A DNA stretch of 64,000 nucleotides from Sulfurimonas sp. HSL-3221 (lineage in GTDB: Bacteria > Campylobacterota > Campylobacteria > Campylobacterales > Sulfurimonadaceae): NCBI RefSeq assembly GCF_021044585.1, contig NZ_CP087998.1:1426001-1490000 (forward strand). Direction: 5' to 3'. How positions within the stretch are numbered: position 1 is the first letter of the stretch; each line of letters opens with the position of its first letter. The notes beneath the pieces are model-generated. The model saw only the letters and a list, made by a program, of their open reading frames with translations, was not told the DNA's origin and did not search any database. The position numbers were made by a program, and so were the translations under genes. Positions 27,721-37,158 of the stretch are shown here, piece after piece.

Positions 27721-28800
27721 ATGGCACAAGGTATTCTCGATCTGGTCAAACCCGGCGTCCTCTTCGGAGACGACGTTCAGAAGGTGTTCGCAGCGGCGAA
27801 AGCGGGCGAATTCGCCCTTCCGGCGGTCAACGTCGTCAACGTGGAGTCCATTAACGGCGTCCTGGAAGCGGCGGCGAAGGTCAACTCCCCCGTCATCATC
27901 CAGTTCTCCAACGGCGGCGGCCAGTTCTATGCGGGCAAAGGGCTCTCCAACGACGGCGAAAAGGCCGCCATCGCCGGAACGATCAGCGGGGCGCAGCATG
28001 TCCATATGATGGCCGAGCTTTACGGCGTGCCGGTCATCCTGCACACCGACCACGCTGCGCGCAAGCTCCTGCCGTGGATCGACGCGCTGCTCGAGGCCGG
28101 CGAAGTGCACTTCGACCGCACGGGCAAACCGCTGTTCAGCTCCCACATGCTCGACCTCTCCGAAGAGAGCCTTGAAGAGAACGTCGCCACCTGTGCCGAG
28201 TACCTGGCGCGTATGGACAAGATCGGGATGACCATCGAGATCGAACTGGGCGTCACCGGCGGCGAAGAGGACGGTGTCGACAATACCAACATCGACAACG
28301 CCCTGCTCTATACCCAGCCTGAAGACGTCGCCTACGCCTACGAGATCCTCAGCAAGATCAGCCCGCGCTTTACCGTCGCGGCCTCCTTCGGGAACGTTCA
28401 CGGCGTCTACAAACCCGGCAACGTCGTGCTGACGCCGAAAATCCTGGACAACTCGCAGAAATACATCGCCGAGAAGTTCGGTACGGCTGAAAAACCGGTC
28501 AACTTCGTCTTCCACGGCGGCTCCGGCTCCGCCCCCGAAGAGATCACCGAAGCGCTTGGCTACGGCGTCATCAAGATGAACATCGATACGGATACGCAGT
28601 GGGCGACCTGGGACGGGGTCAGAGGCTATGTCGCGAAGTACCACGACTACCTGCAGGGCCAGATCGGCAACCCCGAGGGCGAGGACAAGCCGAACAAGAA
28701 ATACTACGACCCGCGCAAATGGCTCCGCGCCGGTCAGGAGAGCCTCGTCGCGCGCGTCGAGCAGGCCTTCGCCGACCTCAACGCCATGAACCGCAACTAA
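27721..28800 (+). CDS. fba: Class II fructose-bisphosphate aldolase
   Basis: Zn-dependent aldolase of glycolysis/gluconeogenesis, 359 residues, FbaA (E. coli) type. Motifs: FALPAVNVVNVESINGVLEA, VILHTDHAARKLLPWID (metal His), GVTGGEEDGVDN, FGNVHGVYKPGNVVL and FHGGSGSAPEEI. In other Campylobacterota fba lies next to peb4; here one gene separates them. Confidence 0.95.
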   Translation: MAQGILDLVKPGVLFGDDVQKVFAAAKAGEFALPAVNVVNVESINGVLEAAAKVNSPVIIQFSNGGGQFYAGKGLSNDGEKAAIAGTISGAQHVHMMAELYGVPVILHTDHAARKLLPWIDALLEAGEVHFDRTGKPLFSSHMLDLSEESLEENVATCAEYLARMDKIGMTIEIELGVTGGEEDGVDNTNIDNALLYTQPEDVAYAYEILSKISPRFTVAASFGNVHGVYKPGNVVLTPKILDNSQKYIAEKFGTAEKPVNFVFHGGSGSAPEEITEALGYGVIKMNIDTDTQWATWDGVRGYVAKYHDYLQGQIGNPEGEDKPNKKYYDPRKWLRAGQESLVARVEQAFADLNAMNRN

Positions 28801-29672
28801 GTGCGCCGCGCGTAGCGCGCGAGCATCGTCTCGTTGCCGCTGACGCCGCCCGAGTGCACATACAGCACATCCCCCTCCAGATCATCCCATGCTTCCATCA
28901 ACGCCAGCCACATTACCGGGGCATAGATCAGATCGAAGGTTACGCCCGCCGCTTTCAGTTTTTCATACGTCTGCAGCAGGTCGTCATGCAGGCTGCCGAA
29001 ACGGTAGGGCGTGGCGAGGATCAGCAGGTTCGGCGGCAGCGGCATCAACGCTTCGATCTGCCGCTGCAGGTACGTGGGGCCGCCCACCGCCGCCACGGTG
29101 ACCACGCGGCATTCGGGCAGAGCTTTTGCCAGGTAAGCCGCCGTCGTCCCCGTGCCCGAAGGCGTCACGACATTGAGACGTTCAATGCCCCTTGTCTTTT
29201 GCCACGCCCTGATCTCTTCGGCCAGAGCCCTCACCCCCTCCTCCGCGGCCGGGTCGGCCCCGCCCTGGGGAATCAGGCGCAAGCGTTCCTGCTTTGCGCA
29301 GCGCTGTTTCAGCGCCTCTACCGCCGCATCGTACACGGTCGGATGCACCTCTTGCAGCGCCATCCCCTGCGCCAGGGCATGTTTGTAGTTCCCCTGCGGC
29401 TCCGCACTCAGATGGTGCGGTGCCCTCTTCGCGGTGTATTCGAACCGCCACCCTTTCAGACGGCAGAGCGCGGCGATGGAGAGCATGGCGTTGGACTGGA
29501 TGCCGCCGTAGGAGACCAGCGTATCGATTGCTTTGGAAGGAATCTGCAGCAGGGCGTAAAGTTTTCGGTATTTATTGCCGCTGAAAAGGGGGTGGATCAG
29601 GTCGTCGCGTTTGAGGGTGAGCTCCCGCTCTTCAAACCGGAAGGGTTCGAAAGGTGCGGGTGAAAGGTGCAA
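28797..29672 (-). CDS. PLP-dependent ACC deaminase/D-cysteine desulfhydrase family protein
   Basis: 291 residues of the tryptophan synthase beta-like fold. PLP lysine expected in FSGNKYRKLYALL (about 50), with SYGGIQSNAMLSIAAL and the phosphate loop VVTPSGTGTTAAYLAKALP. May act as D-cysteine desulfhydrase; true ACC deaminase activity cannot be inferred. Stop overlaps that of fba. Adjoins peb4 with 1 base between. Confidence 0.85.
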   Translation of the reverse strand: MHLSPAPFEPFRFEERELTLKRDDLIHPLFSGNKYRKLYALLQIPSKAIDTLVSYGGIQSNAMLSIAALCRLKGWRFEYTAKRAPHHLSAEPQGNYKHALAQGMALQEVHPTVYDAAVEALKQRCAKQERLRLIPQGGADPAAEEGVRALAEEIRAWQKTRGIERLNVVTPSGTGTTAAYLAKALPECRVVTVAAVGGPTYLQRQIEALMPLPPNLLILATPYRFGSLHDDLLQTYEKLKAAGVTFDLIYAPVMWLALMEAWDDLEGDVLYVHSGGVSGNETMLARYARRT

Positions 29673-29673
29673 A

Positions 29674-30513
29674 TTATTTGCTGTAGGTGATTTTTGCAGC
29701 GTTTTTGAGCGCTTTGGTCTTCGCTTCCATCTCTTTTTGGAATTTCTCCTGCTTCAGGCGCTGTTCGATGAACGGTTTTGCTTCGTCGAGTGTCGCTTTC
29801 TTGCCGGCCTGCTTCTCTTCGAGATAGATGACGTGGTAACCGAACTGGGTCTTGACCGGTTCCGGCGTGATCGTTCCGACTTTCATGCTGAAGACGGCGT
29901 CGTTGAACTCCGGTACCATCTGTCCCTGCTGGAAGAAGCCGAGATCGCCGCCCTTCGGACCGCTCGGGCCTGTCGATTTCGCTTTGGCGTCTTCGATGAA
30001 CTTCTCTTTGAGCTTGTCGCCCTTGAGGCTCTTCATCCCGCTGATGATCTTCTTCGCTTCGTCTTCCGTTTTCACAAGGATGTGGCGCGCATGGACTTTC
30101 TCTTTCTGCTCGAACTCGTCGCCGTGGCCATCATAGTAGGCTTTGATCTCTTTGTCGCTGACTTGGATGCCATCGAGCAGATTCTCCTGCCAGACTTTCG
30201 CCGCGAGCTGCTTCTCGATGCGCGCGACGATATCGTCATACTCTTTTTTATATTTTGCGGATTCGAGGACACCCTCTTTCTTGGCTTCTTCGTAGACGAG
30301 CTCCTGCATGACGAGGCCCTCGACGACGCGCTGCTGCAGTTCATCCTGCTTCTCTTTCGGCAGTGAGGTAAAACGACCCTGCGTTCCTTCCATCAGAACC
30401 GCATTCACTTCCTCGGATGTGATCGTTTTACCGTTGACCGTTGCCAACACTGCCGCAGAGGCGCTTACGCTGATCAGCGCCGCCGCCATCAATGATTTGA
30501 TGATAAGCTTCAT
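29674..30513 (-). CDS. peb4: Periplasmic peptidyl-prolyl isomerase, PEB4/SurA-like
   Basis: Outer-membrane protein chaperone, 279 residues: signal peptide MKLIIKSLMAAALISVSASA, SurA-like N-terminal chaperone region, then a parvulin domain (KVHARHILVKTEDEAKKII ... GPKGGDLGFFQQGQMVPEF ... TQFGYHVIYLEEK). Same architecture as Campylobacter PEB4 (CBF2). Probably serves the Lap and exopolysaccharide outer-membrane proteins among others (inference). Confidence 0.9.
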   Translation of the reverse strand: MKLIIKSLMAAALISVSASAAVLATVNGKTITSEEVNAVLMEGTQGRFTSLPKEKQDELQQRVVEGLVMQELVYEEAKKEGVLESAKYKKEYDDIVARIEKQLAAKVWQENLLDGIQVSDKEIKAYYDGHGDEFEQKEKVHARHILVKTEDEAKKIISGMKSLKGDKLKEKFIEDAKAKSTGPSGPKGGDLGFFQQGQMVPEFNDAVFSMKVGTITPEPVKTQFGYHVIYLEEKQAGKKATLDEAKPFIEQRLKQEKFQKEMEAKTKALKNAAKITYSK

Positions 30514-30589
30514 TCATTCACCTTTGTTTAATGTGAAAGTATTGTATTTATGAATATTAAACAGACACCCAACGGCCGGGGCGGCCGCG

Positions 30590-32530
30590 TCAGGAGAGGG
30601 CGGGTTTGCTCAGATAGCGTTCGAGAATTCCCTCGAGTTTTTCGCGCCCCAGGGGTTTGGCGAGGTAGTCGTCCAGCCCCTCGGCGAGGATGCGTTCGCG
30701 GTCCCCTTCCATCACGAGGGCCGTCAGTGCGACGATGGGTGCGGGGTGCTCGCGGAAGAGCGGAAGCTTGCGGATCTCCTGCGTCGCCGCGATCCCGTCC
30801 TTGACCGGCATATCGATATCCATGAAGATCACGTCAAAAGGGAATTTGCGGCAGAGCTCCACCGCATCAGAGCCGTTCGAAGCGGTCGTGACAGAGAGGT
30901 TGTACTCTTCAAGCAGCAGCTTTGTCAGGCGCTGATTGATGATGTTGTCCTCGACGACCAGCGCTTTGACCTTGCGCTCTGAGCCCTGCGGCTTCTCGAC
31001 CGCCTTGACCGGCAGCTGCAGCACCTGGGTAAGGTGTTTCGAAATCCGGGAAGGAAGCAGCGGTTTTTTGAGGGTGTAATCGACCACCTGGCGCACCCGT
31101 TCCGGCAGCTCCTCGTCCTCGTCGATGAGCATGACGAAACGGCACGGATGCGACTCGAAGGCCCCCAGCTGCATCAGCCAGCCGGAGTTCTCCTTGGGGG
31201 CGACGATATAGAGGATATCCGTCTCGCCGCAGTCGACGTGCTCGGTGTAATGCACCTTCGTCACCGAGAGCCCGAAAGACTGCAGGTAGCGGCTGAGCAG
31301 GTTGCCGTCGAAAAGACGGTCGTCGTCAAAGAGCAGCACCTTCGCGCTGTGGTCGCGGATGGGGTCGAAGCTGGTCACGGTCGTGCCCGTCACGTCGAGG
31401 TTGAAGGAGAAGTGCGAACCGCGCCCCGCCTCGGACGTGACGTCGAGCCAGGTGCCCATCATCTGCAGCAGTCCCTCGGTGAGGGTCAGCCCGACGCCCA
31501 GACGGTTGTCCGAATGGCCGCCGGTCTCGAACGGTTTGGTGATCGAAGCCAGCCGCTCCGGCTGGATGCCGACGCCCGTATCCTTGACGCTGACGTGGAG
31601 GGTATAGAGGTCGTTCGCATGCTTTTTGAGCACGCGGATGTCGACATGAACCCGCCCGCCCGCTTCGGTGAACTTGACCGCGTTGTCCACCAGCAGGGAG
31701 ATCACCTGGCGGAATTTGCGCGGATCGGCCTCGATATAGGTCGGCATGGCCGGGTCGATAAAGACGTAAAGCCCGATACCGCGCTGGCGCGCCTCGTACT
31801 CGTAGTGCTTGAAGAGCGCTTCGAGTTCCCCCATCGGTTTGAACTCGGTCACCTCCAGGCTCAGACGGCCCGTCTGCATCTGCGCGAGGTCCAGCAGGGA
31901 CTCAATGTTGTTCATCATATACTGCGAAGAGCGTTCGATCATCTCGATGTAGTCGCGCTGGGTCGCCGAGGGGTGGGAAGATTTCAGCAGCTCGACAAAG
32001 CCCATAATGCCGTTCATCGGCGTGCGGAATTCATGGGAGATATTGTGCAGAAACTGCTGCTTTGCCGTCTCCGCGCGCTCGCGCTCCTGGCGCGCCCGCT
32101 CCTGCTCGGTCACGTCCGTCATCTCCAGGAACGACAGACCGTTCAGGCCGCTTTTGAAGACCCTGCTGCGCAGCGCGAAGACCTTTATCTGGCCGTTGGG
32201 GAGCTTCATGTGGACCTGCGGCGGCTTCTCCGCTTCGCGCTCCAGCTGCCGGAGCCACTGCTCGTCGGTCTCGGCAAAGATCTCGTAGTTCGGATCGTTA
32301 AAGAAGTCCGCGATCCGGTCGTACTCCGCGCGGAACTCCTCCATATTCTTGAAACCGAAGGTGTTGTAAAAGGCGAGGTTTGCCCCCACCCATCCCTTTG
32401 CCGGGCTGAAGAACATTACCGTGGCGCTCTGCGCATCAAGGTAACTGAACAGCAGCGACTTGCTGATGTAGTCGTCGGGGAGGTCTCCCGCATCCGTGCG
32501 CTTCCCGAAAAGCCAGCTAATCAATCCCAT
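30590..32530 (-). CDS. Hybrid sensor histidine kinase/response regulator
   Basis: 646 residues without TM segments: PAS-like sensor (about 25-140), HisKA with His166 in LHNISHEFRTPMNGI, HATPase (SLLVDNAVKFTEAGG and DTGVGIQPERLA), a degenerate receiver (KVLLFDDDRLFDGNLLSRYL), and a C-terminal receiver with VEDNIINQRL and FMDIDMPVKDG. Cytoplasmic multistep phosphorelay kinase; no cognate regulator adjacent. Confidence 0.9.
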   Translation of the reverse strand: MGLISWLFGKRTDAGDLPDDYISKSLLFSYLDAQSATVMFFSPAKGWVGANLAFYNTFGFKNMEEFRAEYDRIADFFNDPNYEIFAETDEQWLRQLEREAEKPPQVHMKLPNGQIKVFALRSRVFKSGLNGLSFLEMTDVTEQERARQERERAETAKQQFLHNISHEFRTPMNGIMGFVELLKSSHPSATQRDYIEMIERSSQYMMNNIESLLDLAQMQTGRLSLEVTEFKPMGELEALFKHYEYEARQRGIGLYVFIDPAMPTYIEADPRKFRQVISLLVDNAVKFTEAGGRVHVDIRVLKKHANDLYTLHVSVKDTGVGIQPERLASITKPFETGGHSDNRLGVGLTLTEGLLQMMGTWLDVTSEAGRGSHFSFNLDVTGTTVTSFDPIRDHSAKVLLFDDDRLFDGNLLSRYLQSFGLSVTKVHYTEHVDCGETDILYIVAPKENSGWLMQLGAFESHPCRFVMLIDEDEELPERVRQVVDYTLKKPLLPSRISKHLTQVLQLPVKAVEKPQGSERKVKALVVEDNIINQRLTKLLLEEYNLSVTTASNGSDAVELCRKFPFDVIFMDIDMPVKDGIAATQEIRKLPLFREHPAPIVALTALVMEGDRERILAEGLDDYLAKPLGREKLEGILERYLSKPALS

Positions 32531-32646
32531 CGGGCGCTCCTTTCACAATCTTTCACAATGTTAAGTTTCATAGTGTAGCCAGCCCAAGCTTTTACATTTA
32601 TTACACTTATATCAAAATTTCAAACGCGTAATCCGGTGCGCTTTGC

Positions 32647-32652
32647 TACAAT
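32647..32652 (+). promoter_or_regulatory. -10 box (TACAAT) 7 bases before the nth start
   Basis: TACAAT followed by GCCACCC and the ATG at 32660. No Shine-Dalgarno sequence; implies a leaderless or near-leaderless nth mRNA. Confidence 0.4.
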
Positions 32653-32659
32653 GCCACCC

Positions 32660-33316
32660 ATGAAAAAAGTGAAAAAAGCCACCAAAGTAGAGATCGAAGC
32701 CATTAAGGCGGCCCTGATGGAGCGCTACAGCGAGGCCGTTACGGAGCTGGACTACCGCAACGCCTACGAACTCGTTATCGCCGTCGCCCTCTCGGCGCAG
32801 TGCACGGACAAGCGGGTCAACCTGATCACCCCCGCGCTTTTCGAAAAGTACCCCGACCCCGCAGCCTTGGCTGCCGCCGATGTCGACGACGTGAAAGCGA
32901 TCATCCGCAGCTGTTCCTTCTTTAACAACAAAGCCGTCAATATCGTGAAAATGGCGCAGCGGGTCATGGAGGTCTACGGGGGCGAGATCCCGATGAACGA
33001 AAAGGATCTTGTCACCCTCGCGGGCGTCGGGCAGAAGACGGCCCACGTCGTCATGATCGAGTACACGGGGGCAAATCTGATGGCCGTCGACACCCACGTC
33101 TTCCGCGTCGCCCACCGCCTGGGGCTCAGCGACGACGAAACGGCGCTGAAAACCGAAGAGACCCTGGTCAAGAAGTTCAAGACGGACCTGCACGCCCTGC
33201 ACCAGGGGATGGTCCTGTTCGGCCGCTACATCTGCACGGCAAAAAACCCCAAATGCGAGACGGAGTGTTTCTTGCAGGAGTACTGCAAAAGTACCGAAGG
33301 GTTCAAAGCCCGCTGA
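32660..33316 (+). CDS. nth: Endonuclease III
   Basis: DNA glycosylase/AP lyase of base-excision repair, 218 residues. Helix-hairpin-helix LVTLAGVGQKTAHVVMIEY with catalytic Lys in GQKTAH, and Asp in MAVDTHVFRVAHR. The C-terminal [4Fe-4S] cysteines are spaced C-X6-C-X3-C-X5-C (CTAKNPKCETECFLQEYC), one residue longer in the middle than the classic C-X6-C-X2-C-X5-C. Start at ATG 32660 (MKKVKKATKVEIEAI). Confidence 0.93.
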   Translation: MKKVKKATKVEIEAIKAALMERYSEAVTELDYRNAYELVIAVALSAQCTDKRVNLITPALFEKYPDPAALAAADVDDVKAIIRSCSFFNNKAVNIVKMAQRVMEVYGGEIPMNEKDLVTLAGVGQKTAHVVMIEYTGANLMAVDTHVFRVAHRLGLSDDETALKTEETLVKKFKTDLHALHQGMVLFGRYICTAKNPKCETECFLQEYCKSTEGFKAR

Positions 33317-33390
33317 GGGCTTTTTCAATCGCAGATATTCAGCACGGTGTTGTCAGGAGGCGTTGCGCATGCGCGCCTGCTACCCGCTGC

Positions 33391-34650
33391 CTATTCCCCG
33401 ATATCCGCCAGAACCTTTTTGACGACCGCGAAAACACGCTCGACGCTCCCGAGGTCGACACGCTCGCGGGTGGAGTGCGGATGGGTAATCGTCGGACCGA
33501 CGGAGGCCATCTGCATCAGCGGGAAATGCGTCTTGATGATGCCGCACTCCAGCCCGGCGTGGATCCCGCCGATGCTTACCTCTGCACCCAGGTGCGCTTC
33601 GTAGGCCCCTTTCACCCGGTCTATGAAACCCTCCTGCTCCGGCTCCCACGGGGCGTAGAACCCCTCACTCTGCACCGACGCGCCGAACGCTTCGAAGTAG
33701 GCCGTTGTCTCCGCTTCGATGCGGCGCAGATCCGCTTCGATCATCGAGCGGGCACTGAGCTTGATCGTGATCGCGGTGTCGCTCGTCGCAATCTCGGCAA
33801 GATTGATGCTGGTACGCACCAGCCCCAGCCCCGTATCATAGTCACGCACACCGTGGGCGAAGGCATGCAGCATCGGCAGCGGCGAGCGGTCGATGACGGA
33901 GCAGCGCTGTTTCCCTAATGGACGAAGCGCCGCATCCTCCACGGGCGCTTCAAATGCGACCGTGGCCACGGCGCGCCTGGGCACGGCGTTTCGGCGCTCG
34001 CCCCCTTCGACGGAGACGACCATCGCCTCCAGACCGTACAGCGTTGCCGAAAGCTCCTTGATGGCATTGGGGAGGTGCTTGTCGATGTCGACACCCGAAT
34101 GACCGCCGGGGAACCCCTCGGCCACCGCTTCGTAACACTCCAGCTCCCTTAGGTTGCGTGTCAGCGGCAGGGTCACGTTGAGGTCCACCCCGCCCGCACA
34201 GCCGACAGTAATCTCCCCCTCCTCTTCGCTGTCAAGGTTGAGCAGGTAGGGGGTCTTGAGGGGGACGGCGAGCTCACGTGCCCCGACCAGGCCCGTCTCT
34301 TCGTCGGAAGTGAAGAGGCAGTCGACAGCCTGCCCCTCTTCCATCAGGGCAAGCATCATCGCCATCCCCATGCCGTTGTCCGCACCGAGGGTAGACTCCG
34401 TCGCGTACAGCCATCCCGCTTCCTCGTAGAGTTCAAGGGAGGGCGCCTTGCCGATGCAGACCATATCGTAATGTGCCTGCAGCGTCACCATCGCCTCCGG
34501 ATGGCTGCAGAGCAGGTTCCCCGCGTCATCCGTATGCAGTGTATAGCCGTACGCCTCCGCCTTCTCGCGCAGGTAGGCGAGCATCTGCGCCGCATCGCAG
34601 CTGCAGTGCGGGATGGCGCAGAGCGCTTTGAAATGTTCGATGACGGTCAT
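33391..34650 (-). CDS. pepD: PepD-like aminoacyl-histidine dipeptidase (M20 family)
   Basis: 419-residue di-zinc exopeptidase: HYDMVCIGKAP, TLGADNGMGMAMMLALME (metal Asp), FTSDEETGLVGARELAV (catalytic Glu pair), and a lid-domain part EGFPGGHSGVDI. Cleaves Xaa-His or related dipeptides in the cytoplasm. Same orientation as cmoA, 8 bases downstream of it. Confidence 0.9.
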   Translation of the reverse strand: MTVIEHFKALCAIPHCSCDAAQMLAYLREKAEAYGYTLHTDDAGNLLCSHPEAMVTLQAHYDMVCIGKAPSLELYEEAGWLYATESTLGADNGMGMAMMLALMEEGQAVDCLFTSDEETGLVGARELAVPLKTPYLLNLDSEEEGEITVGCAGGVDLNVTLPLTRNLRELECYEAVAEGFPGGHSGVDIDKHLPNAIKELSATLYGLEAMVVSVEGGERRNAVPRRAVATVAFEAPVEDAALRPLGKQRCSVIDRSPLPMLHAFAHGVRDYDTGLGLVRTSINLAEIATSDTAITIKLSARSMIEADLRRIEAETTAYFEAFGASVQSEGFYAPWEPEQEGFIDRVKGAYEAHLGAEVSIGGIHAGLECGIIKTHFPLMQMASVGPTITHPHSTRERVDLGSVERVFAVVKKVLADIGE

Positions 34651-34658
34651 GGTCCCTC

Positions 34659-35369
34659 CTATTTTTTCAGCGCGATGAACGTCGCGAAATTGCCCCAGCG
34701 GAAGATCGTCTCGCAGTGGGCAAAGCCGCAGCGCGTCACCATCTCCCTGTTTTCCGCCTCGGTATAGGGGATGAGGACGTTCTCCAGCGCTTCGCGCTTC
34801 TGCATGATCTCGTACTCGCTGTACCCCTGCGCCTTTTTAAAGTCGTAATAGCCGTCGATCAGGAGCTTGTTGAGGCGCTTGTCCTCGCTGACGACCTTTT
34901 CGCTGAAGATGAAGACCCCGCCGGCCTTCAGCGTGTCGTAGACGCGCTGTACCAGCGTCTCGCGCACCGGCGGGCGGATGAACTGCAGCGTGTAGTTCGT
35001 GATGAAAACGTCGGCCGCCTCGTAGTCGAAGTTCATGATGTCAGCCTCTTCGAGCCTGATTTTCGAGCCGAAGACGGCGAGCTTTCGCCGTGCCTGTTCG
35101 AGCATGGAGGCCGCGTTGTCGATGCCGACGAGCTCGGCCCCCACTTTCAGCTCCCGCTCGATGCTCAGCAGCGTCGAGGCGGTGGAGCAGCCCAGGTCGT
35201 AGAGGCGCCCGCCCTCGGGAAGGTACGCCAGCGCGAAACGCTTTGTCAACGCCATCGCCTCCTCGTAAAAGGGGACGGAGCGCTTGAGCATGTCGTCGAA
35301 GACCGCGGCGATCTGCTCGTCGAACTCAAACTGCTTCTCGATCGGTTTGTTGAATACTTTGTCTTCCAT
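34659..35369 (-). CDS. cmoA: Carboxy-S-adenosyl-L-methionine synthase
   Basis: Makes carboxy-SAM from SAM and prephenate for tRNA cmo5U34 synthesis. 236 residues from ATG 35369 (MEDKVFNKPIEKQFEFDE), whose bases overlap the preceding TAA (TAATG). SAM motif RLYDLGCSTASTLLSIE and NYTLQFIRPPVRETLVQRVY are typical. The partner cmoB is not in the window. Confidence 0.9.
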   Translation of the reverse strand: MEDKVFNKPIEKQFEFDEQIAAVFDDMLKRSVPFYEEAMALTKRFALAYLPEGGRLYDLGCSTASTLLSIERELKVGAELVGIDNAASMLEQARRKLAVFGSKIRLEEADIMNFDYEAADVFITNYTLQFIRPPVRETLVQRVYDTLKAGGVFIFSEKVVSEDKRLNKLLIDGYYDFKKAQGYSEYEIMQKREALENVLIPYTEAENREMVTRCGFAHCETIFRWGNFATFIALKK

Positions 35370-35713
35370 TACTCTCCCCTCTCGTTGGCGCACGCCACGC
35401 AGAGCGTCGCTTCGGGCATCAGTGCCAGCCTCGCCGGCGCGATGGGTTCGTCGCACGCTTCGCAGAGCCCGAAGTCTTCGGAGTCGATGCGCGACAGTGC
35501 GTAGGCCAGGCGGTTTTTGCGCCGCAGCGCCGCTTCGTAGGCTTTGGCCGCGACCTCCTGCTCCCCCATCAGCTCCGCACGCGTCAGTTCCCCCAGACAG
35601 CAGTCCGGGGCGATCGGTTCGAGCTGGGGTTCAAGCTGCGCGATCTCGTCGGCCGTCTTCGCTGCAGCCGCTTCAAGCGTAAGCCGCAGCGCCGCCTTCG
35701 CTTCCGTTGTCAT
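35369..35713 (-). CDS. DksA/TraR-family zinc-finger protein
   Basis: 114 residues: N-terminal coiled-coil (LEAAAAKTADEIAQLEPQLE), then a C4 zinc finger C-X2-C ... C-X2-C (GLCEACDEPIAPARLALMPE and LCVAC). Likely binds RNA polymerase in the secondary channel. Coupled to cmoA by the TAATG overlap and overlaps ribBA by 4 bases. Confidence 0.85.
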   Translation of the reverse strand: MTTEAKAALRLTLEAAAAKTADEIAQLEPQLEPIAPDCCLGELTRAELMGEQEVAAKAYEAALRRKNRLAYALSRIDSEDFGLCEACDEPIAPARLALMPEATLCVACANERGE

Positions 35714-36747
35714 TCATCGGCGTCCAGGTGGATCACCTCGGCGACATCCAGGCCGAAACCGCCCAGACCGACGAAGGAAGGCGCATGGGCATCGGTGATG
35801 AGACGCATATGCTTCACGCCCAGGGTCTTGAGGATCTGCGCGCCGATGCCGTACTCTTTCATGTTCCCGCCGGCCGCGTCTGGGTTGTTGATGAAGACCA
35901 GGACGCCGCTGTTCTGTTTGAGATACTCGATGCTCTCGATCAGGCGGTTGTACTTGCACTGGTTGAGCAGCAGGTCGAGGTCGGGGATGACGTTGTGCAC
36001 CTTGACGTTGGCCGTTTCGTTGACGTTGTAGAAGACGACGGCCGTATGGCGGTTGCCTTCGTGGTCTTCGAAATCGTGGCGCTTAGCTTTGACGCCGAAG
36101 AACTCTATGTCCGCCTCTTCCGTGCTGTGTACCAGGGTCTCGTTGGCCATGCGGTACTCGACGATGTCGGAGATGTAGACGACCTGCAGCGCATGCTTCT
36201 CGGCAAAGATGTCGAGGTCGTCGCGGCGCGCCATGGTGCCGTCCTCTTTCATCACTTCGCAGATGACGGCCGACTCGCTCAGCCCCGCGAGGCGGCAGAG
36301 GTCGACGGAACCTTCCGTATGCCCCGTGCGGACCAGGGTACCGCCCTCTTTAGCGATAAGCGGGAAGATGTGCCCCGGACGCGCCAGCTGTTCCGGGCGG
36401 CTGAGGGGATCAGCGAGGATGCGGATGGTGAGGTCGCGCTCCCCCGCGGAGATCCCCGTCGTGGCTTCCGTGGCGTCGACGGAAACGGTAAAGGCCGTTT
36501 CGTGCGCCGAGGTGTTGGAGGTGACCATCGGTGCCAGTTCCAGCCGCTTTGCCGTGGCTTCGGAAAGGGCCACACAGATGAGCCCTTTGGCGTGCGTCGC
36601 CATGAAGTTGACATGCTCGGGTGTCGAGAAGACCGATGCGTAGACGAGGTCCCCCTCGTTCTCCCTGTCCTCGTCATCCATCATGATGACCATTTCGCCG
36701 CGCTTGATCGCTTCTATCGCTTTTTTTACCCGTTCGATCGGTGTCAT
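35710..36747 (-). CDS. ribBA: RibBA-type protein: DHBP synthase with degenerate GTP cyclohydrolase II domain
   Basis: 345 residues from ATG 36747 (MTPIERVKKAIEAIKRGE). N-terminal 3,4-dihydroxy-2-butanone 4-phosphate synthase is intact (MMDDEDRENEGDLVYA, THAKGLICVAL, GHTEGSVDLCRLAG). The C-terminal half aligns with GTP cyclohydrolase II but lacks the zinc cysteines and the RVHSECxTGD motif, reading VHSTEEADIEFFG and ending IGAQILKTLGVKHMRLIT. So only the RibB reaction of riboflavin synthesis is expected; this is familiar from Helicobacter-type RibBA. TATAAT on the minus strand at 36812-36817. Confidence 0.88.
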   Translation of the reverse strand: MTPIERVKKAIEAIKRGEMVIMMDDEDRENEGDLVYASVFSTPEHVNFMATHAKGLICVALSEATAKRLELAPMVTSNTSAHETAFTVSVDATEATTGISAGERDLTIRILADPLSRPEQLARPGHIFPLIAKEGGTLVRTGHTEGSVDLCRLAGLSESAVICEVMKEDGTMARRDDLDIFAEKHALQVVYISDIVEYRMANETLVHSTEEADIEFFGVKAKRHDFEDHEGNRHTAVVFYNVNETANVKVHNVIPDLDLLLNQCKYNRLIESIEYLKQNSGVLVFINNPDAAGGNMKEYGIGAQILKTLGVKHMRLITDAHAPSFVGLGGFGLDVAEVIHLDADE

Positions 36748-36855
36748 TTCTCTCCCTAACAATGCTCCGGTATCCATCGTTGTTTTGTGAATGCCGTATA
36801 TAATAGTTGCAATTATAGCCAATAAAAATTTTTCGCAAATTTCTCCCCCAAACCC

Positions 36856-36884
36856 TTGACATTCCGGTACAGATTGCCTATAAT
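36856..36884 (+). promoter_or_regulatory. Consensus sigma70 promoter for the two tRNA genes
   Basis: TTGACA (36856-36861), 17-base spacer, TATAAT (36879-36884): perfect -35 and -10 with optimal spacing, about 40 bases before tRNA-Gln. It is the only strong -35 noticed in the window, as expected for a stable-RNA promoter. Confidence 0.85.
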
Positions 36885-36923
36885 TTCGGCCTCAACTGAC
36901 ACAGAGCAGTTGCAGAAACGGAC

Positions 36924-36998
36924 TGGGGTATCGCCAAGCGGTAAGGCACTTGGTTTTGGTCCAAGCATTCGGGGGTTCGAATCCCTCTACCCCATCCA
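36924..36998 (+). tRNA. tRNA-Gln (anticodon TTG)
   Basis: 75 nt including encoded CCA. Acceptor TGGGGTA pairs with TACCCCA; anticodon stem CTTGG/CCAAG holds loop TTTTGGT with TTG at 36956-36958; T arm GGGGGTTCGAATCCCTC. All arms fold by eye. U34 would be a substrate of MnmA encoded at 22.8 kb. Confidence 0.96.
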
Positions 36999-37013
36999 CC
37001 TTTTCATAACGAT

Positions 37014-37090
<77 letters not shown>

Positions 37091-37158
37091 ATCGAAACCT
37101 TCAACTCAAAAATCAAACTTTTTTTCCAAAACGAGCTCTTATCTGATCTTTCCAAATT

